Source: Siniperca chuatsi (Eukaryota; Chordata; Actinopteri; Centrarchiformes; Sinipercidae). Taken from it: a stretch of 64,000 nt of DNA. The stretch spans positions 7,465,175 through 7,529,174 of the forward strand of contig NC_058058.1 in assembly GCF_020085105.1 (NCBI RefSeq). The letters run 5' to 3'. The notes beneath the pieces are model-generated. The model did not search any database and was not told the origin of the DNA. It saw nothing but the letters and a program-made list of their open reading frames with translations. This document shows, piece after piece, positions 52,829-63,170 of this stretch (position 1 is the stretch's first letter; each line of letters begins with the position of its first letter). The position numbers and the translations under genes are program-made.

Positions 52829-54147
52829 ATGAAGGTCCTCGTGGTGCTCGCCCTCGCTGTTTTCACTGGTAAGACAGTTTTCTTATTTCGGTGAAAATCA
52901 ACATGTAAATCATTTCAGTTGGAACAAGACGTATTCAGTGCTCAACATGTGACAATAAATGCGTTTGCCTGCTTTCAGCAGGTTGCAATGCCAACATTGT
53001 GTGGCAAAGCCAGCCCAAGCAGCAGGTCGACATGGTGAAAGATGCTTTCTGGGACTACGTTGCCAAGGCAACCATGACCGCCGAGGACTCCCTGAAGCAG
53101 ATCAGACAGTCCCAGCTGGGCAAGGAAGTGAAGTAAGGGTCTGATAAATGATAACATGAAACATTCATGACCAAATAAGCAACAGTTTAACTCAGTTAAT
53201 CTGCTTCATCAGGACTTTGTTTGATCAGATTTGGTTTGCAGTGACCAACCCACTAACTTACTAATTCTGATTGATGCATGCAAGTCATCACCTTTTTCTA
53301 CCTGAGCCTCAGGTTAAACAAGTTAGAAGAGAAAAACGTGAAATAACCAAAGCTGTTTAAAATTGTGTGTTCATGCAGGACCCCATGTAGTAAGAAGCTA
53401 TTTGAGAACGTTTTCAGGGCCTTTAAAAATAAACATTTCAACTGAATTACTGACTTTTTGTTTTTGTAATTTTGTAAGTTTCAACTCAATGAGGATGATG
53501 AATACATAAAGAAAGAGAGTTTTTCGTGACTTATTCAAAGTTTGTGTTTCTGTTTGTGTCTCTGCAGCACCCTCATCTCTGAGAGCACCGACGCCGTCAA
53601 CAAGCTCACCAATGCTTTCCGTGCTCAGGTGGCTCCTCTGACTCAGGACTTCATGACTAAGTTTTCCCAGCAGGCCGAGCAGCTGAAGGCTCGTCTGGAG
53701 AAGGATCTGACCACCGTGAGAACTAACCTGCAGCCCTACGCCGAGGCAATGGTAGCTGACCTCCAGAGGCAGGTGGAGGAGCTGAAGAAGGAGGCGGCCC
53801 CCTACGCTGAGTCCATGGATCCCGAGGCCCTGAAGGCCCTCCTGCTGCAGAAGAGCCAGGAGCTGAAGGGGCAGCTGGATAAGAGTGTGAACCAGCTGCA
53901 GGCCCAGATGGTCCCCTACACCGAGGAGATGAAGGAGAAGATGGAGCAGAGCCTGGAGGAGTTTCAGAGGAGCATGATCCCCCTGGCCCAGAGCTTTGAG
54001 ACCCAGCTGACCCAGAAAACCCAGGAGATCCAGCAGAACCTGGCTCCATACGGAGAGGAGCTGAGGGCCAAGCTGGACGCCAGCGCTCAGGACCTGCAAG
54101 CTCAGCTGGCTGCTCTGTGGGAGTCCTTCACTAAGTTGACTCAATAA
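52829..54147 (+). CDS. apoa4b: apolipoprotein A-IV-like, copy 2 (plus strand), 256 aa
   Basis: Paralogue of the minus-strand gene at 45880-46848, with the same exon plan and identical exon lengths (52829-52868, 52982-53132, 53568-54147; 40+151+580 nt). The signal peptide is MKVLVVLALAVFTGCNA and the mature start near NIVWQSQPK. The repeats are proline-punctuated amphipathic helices as in copy 1; I count 11 base differences over 510 bp from GTTGAG-free position 53626 to 54135. The signal exon differs at 7 of 40 bases, and the 151-bp exon is clearly more diverged as well. At the third exon the CAGCAG acceptor is ambiguous; using the second CAG keeps the 151-nt length and frame. A poly(A) signal AATAAA is at 54341-54346. 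Lipid transport; probable liver and intestine expression by family. Confidence 0.93.
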
Positions 54148-54549
54148 ACGGACTCGGTTTTGAATTTTTCTCTACTGCTTGATCACCAGTTGTTCATGAG
54201 ACAGATAAAAAGTGCAATACATCATTTTCTGTGTTTTTATGTTGATGAAAGATGCTGTCAGATGCAACCTTCTGAGTAATGTCAGTATTTCTTCTATTGT
54301 GTTACTGTTTACAACTATAAGCTTTAATCTGTAAAACAACAATAAATAGTTTAAATGTATTTTGTGTTGTCACTTTATTCGTATGTGAGGTGGAAAATTC
54401 ACATCAGGTTTTGGCACAACCTGATGTGAATTCTCCCTCATGTGTCTTGTAGTTTTACTTCCTGCTTTTGATTGTTTGCCCATGCCCAGTTCAACACAGG
54501 ATGGATTTTGACTTGGTGTTTGGCATAAACTTGTTTGTTTGTGCAACAG

Positions 54550-55430
54550 AGGTAGAAAATGATGAAGACGATATGGATTTTGAGGAAGAGGGATAAAGAA
54601 AAGAAAATCGTACCATGGTGGACAAAGGAATGTGAAAATGTAATAAAATCTCGAAATAAAGCTTTTAAAATGTTAAAAAGAACTCACAATTTCCAGAATC
54701 CTATTGAATATAAAAGGTTGCAAGCTTTGGTAAGGAAAACTATTAAAAATGCAAAGAAGGATTCTGATGCTCAGATTCCAGCTCGTCAATAATCAGCTTG
54801 AAGCACAGCCATTCAGACAGCAGGCCAGATGTCTTAATAGAGATACAGCAAACTCTATATAGAATTCAAATGGTGGGGCTAAATATGACATTTGTACGGA
54901 TACCAGCACACATAGGAATCAAAGGAAATGAAAACGAATCACAGTGACATCACAGTACCCCTTAGTAAAACAGAAATGAAAACCACAGAAAAGGAGAAGT
55001 CGAAAGGAAGGTGGCAAAAGCAGTGGGAAGAAGAGAGAACAGGAAGGTGCTTATACAACATTCAAAGAAAAGTAGGTGTGATGAGGAAAACGGGGAGAAC
55101 CGGGAAAGAGGAAACAGTCCAGGCTACGTTTCGGTCACTCTGGATTAAACAGCACATTATGTAAAATAGGAAAACATAATACGGGAAGATGTACATTCTG
55201 TGATCAAGAAGAAACTGTAGAACATGTTATGATTCACTGTCCAAAAAATGATGCTGAGAGAAGAGAACTGACACTGAACCTTAAAGAAATAAAGATGAGG
55301 TTTGATTTACGAGATATTTTACAAAGAAGTTCTAGAGAGAAGTGTTATCTGTTGTTTCATTATCTTAGGAGAACAAACTTGATAGAGAGAATAAAACTAT
55401 GGTGTGTTTTTTGATTGATTTTTCTTATTT
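54550..55430 (+). mobile_element. LINE debris, I/Nimb-like, internally deleted
   Basis: The first part (54559-54792) encodes KIVPWWTKECENVIKSRNKA and LQALVRKTIKNAKK, the linker between endonuclease and reverse transcriptase in I-clade LINEs. Then, with the reverse transcriptase missing, comes the end of a ribonuclease H-like domain (RIPAHIGIKGNEN-like in mixed frames near 54895), WQKQWEEERTGRCLYNIQRK (55012-55071), then a TCTFCDQEETVEHVMIHC-type zinc-knuckle region (55185-55245). The whole is spread over several frames with stops. RNase H and the CxxC...H...C tail favour the I/Nimb group. It is 0.4 kb downstream of apoA-IV copy 2. Confidence 0.65.
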
Positions 55431-55469
55431 TATTTTCTTTTATTTAATAATTAGTGAATGTGTAGTTAG

Positions 55470-55860
55470 AGTCCAGAGCCACACTCCATTCCCCCTCACC
55501 TGAGTGTATTTAAGGCTGCATGTTTCCTTTGTTCAGTGTCAGATCGCCTTCGTCCCTCGTGTCAAGCGTTCTGGCCCTTTTTCCCAGTGTTGTCTTGTGT
55601 CTTTTGGATTTTCTACCTGGTTTATTTTGGACCTTGCATGGATTTTGGATTGTGGACTTTTCCTACCCCTGTCGGAATTGTTTGCCCTTGTTGGACTGCT
55701 TTTCCTGGTTTGATCTCTGCCTGCCTGACTATGTAAGCCATGTAAGCCCTTGTGTTTTCTTTTTGTCATTAAATTACTGAAATGCACCTGCTCTGCCTCC
55801 TTGTCTGAGTTTGGTCTTATTCCCAGCTTCTCTTGTTACCCGGCTTGACACTAACTGTGA
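55470..55860 (+). repeat. unclassified interspersed repeat, possibly a lone LTR-type sequence
   Basis: A compact block with a TATTTAAGG box-like phrase, a pyrimidine-rich middle, a CATTAAATTACTG poly(A)-like phrase and a terminal GGCTTGACACTA. This promoter-to-poly(A) arrangement suggests a lone long terminal repeat, or the 3' part of the LINE just upstream. No coding part is attached and no second copy is seen in the window. Treated as a fossil; the family is not determined. Confidence 0.35.
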
Positions 55861-56925
55861 CACTTGATTTCATAAGCAGTAAAACACACACTTGCTCGGG
55901 TTTTGCTGCTACAGCCTTATTGGTATGACCAGTTGCTAATGGTAGCAAACTTGAAATAGATTTTGCTGTGTAACTGACATTACTGAGTCAGATTGTTGAC
56001 TTTACAACTACTACTTGTGCTATTGTTAAGCTACATCTTTGTGTTTGCCATCTTGTCATTGCCACTTCCGGCCACAGTGGCTGCAAAAGTTACATCATCT
56101 CTTGCAGTCAAACACTGCAAAAGTGCCCTCATAGATGTCTCTATGGTAGATAAAACATGAGTGCTCCCTTCCAGTGGAGAAAACGCGATGCAGTACCATA
56201 TAGGCTGCCCTACATGCTAGAAAAGGTTTGTAACTGTTTCATCATAAATGCATCAGGACTTTCTGCATGCGGCTGGCCTTTTTATTTGCCCATTTTATTT
56301 ATTTATTGCCTCATGTCTGTTTATATTTGTATCAACGCTAAGGCCAAAAGTACATATCCACATTTACAGACAAAAAAGTTACTTATTACCCAGATCTGTA
56401 TGGAGAGTAGTTTATTAGAAGGTTTCCCATCTTATAAAAGTTGTAAAAATGCAGACAGTGGTTGTTACAGCAGCTATGAACCAGATCAGCTGGACAATGA
56501 TATGATACAAGAATGAACTTTGGCCATTTTGCTGTCAATAGCACTGTGGTTGTGACAGAGAAGGACAGTGTAAAATTCAGTTATTTTCTGATTTTCTGAT
56601 GGTGCAGTCACATTTTTTTGCACTTAAACTGCAGTTGATTGGGAAGAGGACAGAATCACATTGGAACTGTACTTAACAGTTAGTACGCAAATCAGATTAT
56701 TCCACTTGTGATTCAGAGGATTCAACCCCATGTAAACTATGATCAGATATTTTGGGTGTTCCTAATTTCTCACCAGTGCTTGTATGTGTACTTTCAGTGT
56801 GCGACGTGGAGCCAAAATAACACACACACACACACAGCAATAAAAGATGACAACACAGTTCATGCTGAGAACTTCGGACGCAGGTCAAGAATCCTGACAT
56901 TTATTGGATCGCATCAGTGCCACCT
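55861..56925. other. intergenic upstream of apoE, no gene seen
   Basis: AT-rich. The 119-codon frame at 56157-56516 shows no family motif and no splice context. A short (CA)n run lies at about 56820-56836. Confidence 0.4.
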
Positions 56926-56931
56926 AAACTG

Positions 56932-56992
56932 TATAAATACTGAGTGACAAGCTCAGTCAGTCTCACAGACGTCACAGCTCAGGATCACTGAG
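56932..56992 (+). promoter_or_regulatory. apoeb: TATA promoter and 5' UTR exon 1 of apoE
   Basis: TATAAAT at 56932-56938, then a short leader exon ending TCACTGAG|GTAAGACG at 56992. The layout matches that of the two apoA-IV-like genes. A CRE-like ACGTCA occurs in the leader (about 56969). Confidence 0.7.
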
Positions 56993-57371
56993 GTAAGACG
57001 CAGACCATTTCTGTAAATCTTTAACAGCTGGTTGGTCTCGGGGTAGCTGAATTAAGTTTTATGTGTTTTAACTGTGTCAAATAATTTGCAAAGCTTATGT
57101 TTATTTAAACTAGATATATAAAGAGTTTAATTAAAAAACAGTGGATAAGTTCTGAAAAATTCACATTTATCACTCAAGAACACAAACATGATGATTCAGA
57201 TGACTAAAATGTTATATCTGAGTTTAAAAAGGTCTTGAAATGAATGTTCAACTTGTGAAAATCTTAGCTTTTTAGTAAACTACTCATTTTACTAAAACCT
57301 GTATGACAGTGTTGAGATCATTTTAACGCATTTATTATATGATATTCCAGGTGCCATTATTTCTGATCATC

Positions 57372-60300
57372 ATGAAGATCTTTGCAGTAATCCTTGTGCT
57401 GGCTGTCCTCTCAGGTGAGTTCAAAATGTCTCCTTAAGGACATAAAAACACGAAAACCAACTTTTGGCATTACAGAGGTATGGAAAGAAGAAAAGTATAC
57501 ACTTGGAAAAATGAAAAAACAGTAACTAGAGAAAGAATTTTCTGGAGAAAAAAATGCGCGCGAGTTGGCAAGGTGCTTAGAAGTTGCTGACTGCTGAAAA
57601 GTTAGTGCATGAAAAGCTGTAAAAGGAAAGGAGGAAAGGAGGAAAGACAGAAGGTGATAAAGAAAGATGGCAAAAAGAAGCAAAGAAAGCATGAAGGAAG
57701 AGAATTAAATAAAGGAAGAAACTCTTTGAGATTTCGATTTTGAAATTCTTCAGCACTCCAGAAGCCTGCCGTAAGCTCCTGTTACCTTTGGGGCTTTTAT
57801 TTTGAAAATACAGCCTACTCCAGGGCCTCCCAAAGTTCTCACACTAACAATAATAACATAAAGGAAGCAAAGGGTGCTTATTGTCCACCATATATTGAAT
57901 AACACAAGTTGTCTCTAAACATGTGAGCAGTATATATGGGTCCTACAGTTTCTTTAGTGGTTTCTGAAGATCTGAGTCCTTTTTCCAGCCCAGATATCAG
58001 TCTTTGGGCCTCCGCAGTGCCCATTTATCCAAATACAGGTCCCAGATTTTATAAAGTGGAAGAGAAATCCTTAGATGAAATAATATGTGTTACAGTTTGC
58101 AGCCATTGAGTCAAAGAAGGTATTTTACCTTTCGTCCAATGCAAAACTTCTTCATCTTGTTTTATTTCCCATCTAAAAGATTTAGAAGTGAATATTTGAG
58201 CTGTTTGTCTCTGTCCAAACTAGGCTGCCATGCAAGAAGTGTGTCTCAGGATGAGGAGAAGAGCTCCTGGGAGGTCACAGTCGACAAATTTAAGGATTAT
58301 TTCACAGATCTGAACTTGAAGGCCGATGAAGTGGTGAACGACATCAAGAGCTCTCAGATCAGCAGAGAATTGGAGTGAGTTCATTTGTGTCTTGGTGATG
58401 AATTTAGCAATAGTTATCAAAGTAATAAATCATTAATAACTTTCTGTACATGTGTTTGACCTCTATGTGAATAGTTTATACACTTTAAGTGCTATAAATT
58501 CACACACCTGCTTTAACAGACTCTTACAATTGTACATTTTCTATAGATCATCATCATTTCTGACATATTTGTAATATTATTGCTGTTTTTATCTGCACCA
58601 CCTGCTCAAGGAAACATTTTAAATTCAGTCCAATATAGTAAAGGATCACTGCACACACCGTTGTCTACCTGGTAGAGGTAAACAGGTTCCCAATCTTTAT
58701 TCTTTTTATTACGCAGAAGAGTAACAAGCACACATGTCTCAGCTAATACCTTCCCCAGTGTGCAGCCGCCAACATTAATTTCAACATATATTTTATTTTA
58801 CTTAATATTTTGAATTCAGGACTTTCACTTGTAATGGAGTATTTTTATATTGTGGTATTGCTACTTTTACTTAAGTGCAAAGATCTGCATACTTCTCCCA
58901 GTCCTGACAACTGGAAACTCCATAATAATGACAAAATATACTTAGTTGCCATTTTATTAGGTACACCTATGTAAAACTAATGCAGTCTAATACAGCAGTC
59001 CTGCAATAACTCCTACCTTCATGAATGTAAAGACGTTTTTGGTGAAAATGTTTTAGAGTGATTGATTAATTCAACTTTGTGATCATTTTGGAGGCTGTAG
59101 TTTGTGGTGTGTTATACTGACATGTGTTTCTATCATTTTGTCCACCCCATTTATATCAACTCTCTGTATAATGCAATACAGTCCAACACAACCACAAACT
59201 ACATCCTCCAAAATTATCATACAGTTCAATCAACACCTCTCTAAATAAAGTTATACAACATTATAACTACAAGATATATATAGATATATAATTATAATAT
59301 GTATTACAGGACTGTATTAGTTTTAATAAACTGGCAACTAACACTGACAGTAAGTACTTTGACTTCTGATACTTTTAGTACATTTTGCTGATAATACTCG
59401 TAAGTACATTTTTGAATGCAGGATAGAGTATTTTTAGATTGTGGTATTGCTACTTTCACTTAAGTAAATGATCTGAATACTTCTTCCAGCGCTGGTAAAA
59501 CACTGTAACTAGGACAAACTAGTTTTTATCTGGGTCTTTGTGTTCTTGTCAGACTGATTCAAGTGTGTTGGACTGAGGAAAAAGCATCAACACAATGTTA
59601 GGCCTCTGCTTGCTTACACAACGCACATTCTGCCCTCGGCGGAGTGTGAGGAGGTTAATCAGCATGTGTCAGTGAGGTGAGACATGTAAAGAGCTGCTGA
59701 CTGAGGCCTGCAGTGCACTTCAGTCTCAAGTCCACTTTTCTGACGTCTTGAATCTTTACTTAAGTTTTCAGTTCAAATCCTTTTGATTTTTGCTTTGATT
59801 TCCTGGACATGGAAGGGCTCAGTGCAAACAGAGCTCCTGTAGATACATCTACAGCTCTGCTGAGACTTAGCAAAGCCTTATTTTTACATTTTACAAAGAA
59901 AAAAGCTTTTTATTTCCTGTTTTTCATCTTGAATAAGGCCTTTATTTGCTCTGATCTCAGTCCTCCTTTGGATCCCAAATGCTTCACAAGAACACCAACA
60001 AAATCCTTAAACTCATCTATCTTGCCCCCCCAGCACCCTGATCCAGGACAGCATGTCTGAGCTGGCCATGTACAAGGACGACCTACAGACCAAGCTGGCC
60101 CCCTACACTCAGGAGGCTGCAGAGCGTCTGGGCAAAGACCTGCAAAAGCTGGTTAACAAACTCCGCGAACACATGACCGAAGCCCGGGTGCAGATGGAGA
60201 AGTACAGCCAGGAGCTGCAGACCATGATGGAGCTGAATGCCGACGACGTCAGGGTCAGGGTCTCCGCCTACACCCGCAAGCTGAAGAAACGCCTCAGCAA

Positions 60301-61952
60301 GGACACACAGCAGATCAAACGGTGAGTGAAATCCACTCTGAGAGGCTGATGGGGAACTCTGTCCAGTAAGTTAACTTTTACCAACTAAACGTTCATTGTT
60401 TTTATTGAGTTTTATTGGGTTCTTCTGAGAGGATTTATCAGAAAATTTAAGAAGTTTAATTTTTCAGCTGCTTCCTCAAATACTTTGTACTAATCAGTTT
60501 TATTGTACGTAATGGATTATCCCTGTGAAGTAAACTGAATTGAGTTCTAGAGCTGCAACGATTAGTTAGTTGATTGATTGTTAATTGATTAGTTGATTGA
60601 CAGAAAATTAATTACTATTTTGATAATCGATTAATCGTTTTTCAAGCACAAATGCCAAACTTTCTCTGATTCCAGCTTCATAAATATTAACTTATGCTGC
60701 TTGTCTTTGGTTTATATCATTGTAAATTGAATATTTGGGTTTTGGACTGTTGGTCCGGAAAAACAAGCAATTCGAAGACGTCATTTTGTGCTCTGGAAAA
60801 TTATAATGGGCATTTTTACTATTTTGTAACATTTTAGAAACAAAACAATTAATTGATAAATCGGCCAAAATAACTGGAATAAATGTTAGTTGCAGCCCTA
60901 AAATAAACACACATTCAAGAGTTTTTAACCAAATGGGTTTTTTTTTGTTTGGGTGTTACCTCTAATGAGACAAATATTCTTTGTATTCATGTCTATGATA
61001 CCTTTTACCGCATTTGCTTCTTGAAAAAGAAATATTCAATTGTTCATATGATTTTATGATTTAATTTTCCCCTTTTTTTAGTCCCTTTTTCTAATATTTC
61101 TAAATGTCATTCAATAATCGCATGTCGCCATCTTGATAAAGGTCACATAACATAACATACAAATACAAAATAACGCTGTAAAACAATTAGACAGGAATAC
61201 TTTTTATAGCCACTGTACCAGACTTTGTCAGGGACAGGATGATAAAGTCCTGGACTTACCTCCATCGTTGTCCCAGGTGTTTTCACAGTCCGGTGAAACT
61301 TTATCAAGACTGAGACATTCAGTATTCAATGTTTTTTTTTAGGCCCTCTGTGTTGTATTTTCTAGAAATATATGTATAGATAACACATTTTTGATACAGT
61401 AAATAAGTGTATTTTGCTGGTATTACTTCCATACTGTTACTTAAGTATGATGTTTGAATGTAGGACTTGTAATTTACACAGTGGCAGTGGTACATTTTGT
61501 GAAGTAAAGGATCTGAATACTTACTTTTATACAATATATAATAACACTTTCTTTACAACATACTAAGTGCTGAAGCAATGTGATGAATCAGATATTTTTG
61601 AGTCTTACTCTTCACTCAGTTAAAACTGTTCTGTCCTTTTCTCAGACAAGTTGCCGACTACTTTGAGGAGCTTCAGTCCCGCACCTCAGACAACATGGTG
61701 GACATGAAGACGCGTTTCGACCCTTATTTTGCTCTTGTGCGTGACAACGCCCAGGCAAAGATCACCACCCTGAATGACCTGCTGAGGTCGCAGGTGGAGA
61801 ACATGAAGGAGAAGATTCAGACCACGGCTGAGAACATCAAGGAGCGCTTCGAGAAAACCGCTGAAGACGTGCGATCAACCCTGGGGGAGAAGATGGAGGA
61901 GCTGAACACCTGGTTTCAGCCTTTTGTCTCCAAGATCAGTGGTAACATGTAA
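57372..61952 (+). CDS. apoeb: apolipoprotein E, four coding exons, 262 aa
   Basis: Secreted lipoprotein ligand for LDL-receptor-family proteins and heparan sulphate. Exons: 57372-57414, 58224-58374, 60034-60321, 61646-61952 (43+151+288+307 nt, 263 codons with stop), preceded by a 5' UTR intron (acceptor at 57350). The signal peptide is MKIFAVILVLAVLSGCHA, and the mature start is near RSVSQDEEK. Amphipathic repeats carry prolines (APYTQE). The basic cluster TRKLKKRLSKDTQQIKR (residues 145-161) matches the LRKLRKRLL receptor/heparin-binding segment of mammalian APOE and is the main reason for calling E rather than A-I or A-IV. An intron follows at once (Arg161|Gln162), where mammals have none. 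The C-terminal part is EKIQTTAENIKERFEKTAED and ends SKISGNM. Poly(A) signal at 62033-62038. The symbol apoeb is chosen because of linkage to tomm40 and apoA-IV-like genes. Confidence 0.94.
58795..58912 (+). mobile_element. hAT-type repeat fragment (TACTTTTACTTAAGT family)
   Basis: Carries GGACTTTCACTTGTAATGGA, TATTGTGGTATTGCTACTTT and TTACTTAAGTGCAAAGATCT, the end region of the same word family as the element at 5822. It is a fragment, in apoE intron. Confidence 0.55.
59320..59495 (+). mobile_element. hAT-type repeat fragment (TACTTTTACTTAAGT family)
   Basis: Has AAGTACTTTGACTTCTGATA, GGTATTGCTACTTTCACTTA and ATGATCTGAATACTTCTTCC, parallel to the 58795 copy and about 550 bp from it. The pair could be one insertion broken by other sequence (59060-59300). 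Confidence 0.5.
60549..60899 (+). mobile_element. MITE, GGGCTGCAACTAA family, in last apoE intron
   Basis: Ends AGAGCTGCAACGATTAGTTA and TTAGTTGCAGCCCT are inverted to each other with few changes. The inside has TAATCGATTAATCG-like palindromic sequence and TTTGGACTGTTGGTC as in other copies. No clear target duplication. Confidence 0.65.
61385..61520 (+). mobile_element. hAT-type repeat fragment (TACTTTTACTTAAGT family)
   Basis: Contains GCTGGTATTACTTCCATACT, GTTACTTAAGTATGATG, TGAATGTAGGACTTGTAATT and GTAAAGGATCTGAATACTTA. It is another end fragment of the same family, about 125 bp upstream of the last apoE exon. Confidence 0.5.
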
Positions 61953-62124
61953 AATCAAACAGTCTGGACTATCTGTTATCCATCTCTTTCTGTATCAAAA
62001 CCACCTGTGTTAAATGTTTTAAAGGATTCATAAATAAAGATACTCAGCTATAAAAAGGGAAGTCCTCTTGTCTAAATTGCCTCCATTGTTTTCACATATT
62101 AAATGATTAAAACCAGTAGGTTTT

Positions 62125-63163
62125 CATTTCAAAGACGCTATAATAACAATTACATATATTTTTGTTAAGGCACATAAGGCGAAAACCAACATGTTCACAT
62201 GTGTGTTGAAAATCTCTGGAAATCAATAATGTGTTTTTAAAATGTACATTTACACCCTTGTTTGAAGGTAATCTTCTCTTACTGAAATTAACTTATTTTA
62301 AGCCACTATGTGTAGGTTTTGAACATTTTGATTTTATTTTGGGGTGAATCAGCTGAAAGCATTACATGGGCTGTAGCGGGACTATTTCACTTTTCTATAA
62401 ACCAAAATTGATGTCATTTCAAAGACGCTGTAACATTTTTTTTGTTGTTGTTTGTTATTTAGGCATTTAAGGCACTGTCACTTAAAGGTACTGTATGTGA
62501 CATTCACTGCCACTAAACTAAATCTCGCACTAGAGCACCAGCATCTCAGACCAAAACCAGACTCCATTGAGGAAAAACAGTAATTTTACCTCGCAGATCA
62601 TCTTAAACACACTTCATTCAAATTGGACAGAAACTAGATAAAATTCATCAAAACCGTCTTCGTTTTTCGACTGTTCCAACAATCACCAGCTCTGGTTTGG
62701 TCGAAATAAACCCGTTATATCGCTCTCCTCAAAGCCAACAGTTTGACAGAGGGACTCACTCGCACTCACATGCAGGCGCGGCCGGCGCGGATGTATAAAC
62801 ACAGCATATTGAGGCTCCGATAACAACACAGGCAGAGGGAGTGTGACGTCATTCTCTGCTCAGGATGCCATTACTCCACTATATCTTTACATAGCAAATA
62901 GTTGTTTGCTGCTATATTAATGTTCAGAATCTCATATACAGGACCTTTAAGGCAAAAACCAACATATTCACATGCTCAGACAGTGTACATTTATACCCTT
63001 GTTTGAAAGTTATTGTGTCTTAATTTCCTCCATTTTTTTTTTTTTTTTTACATATGGTAACTTATTTTAAGCCACTATGTGTAGGTTTATAACTTTTTTT
63101 TAAACTTTGGTCTGAAAGCAACACACAGACTGTTTAATTTTTCTACAAACAAAAACTTATGTC
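62125..63163 (+). repeat. tandem duplication, two units of about 285 bp, the second interrupted
   Basis: Unit 1 (62125-62412) and unit 2 (62413-63163) share CATTTCAAAGACGCT, AAGGC.AAAACCAACAT, ATTTA.ACCCTTGTTTGAA, AACTTATTTTAAGCC and ACTATGTGTAGGTTT in the same order. Without the 469 bp insertion unit 2 is 282 bp, nearly equal to unit 1 (288 bp). A short fragment of a third unit may begin at 63160. It starts about 85 bp after the apoE poly(A) signal. Confidence 0.75.
62482..62950 (+). mobile_element. MITE with TTAA target duplication, 469 bp
   Basis: TTAA at both ends; then inverted ends AGGTACTGTATGTGACATT and, from the other side, AGGTCCTGTATATGAGATT (16 of 19 match). The corresponding place in unit 1 of the tandem duplication reads CACATAAGGCGAAAACC with no insertion. 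The interior includes a GC-rich GCGGCCGGCGCGG patch and AATCTCG / AACCAGACTCC phrases but no ORF. TTAA targets are used by piggyBac and Kolobok elements; I cannot decide between them. Confidence 0.65.
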
Positions 63164-63170
63164 ATTAGGA

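Noticed and set aside
56157-56516. 119-codon plus-strand frame before apoE
   Set aside because: No family resemblance, low-complexity hydrophobic middle, no splice or promoter context.
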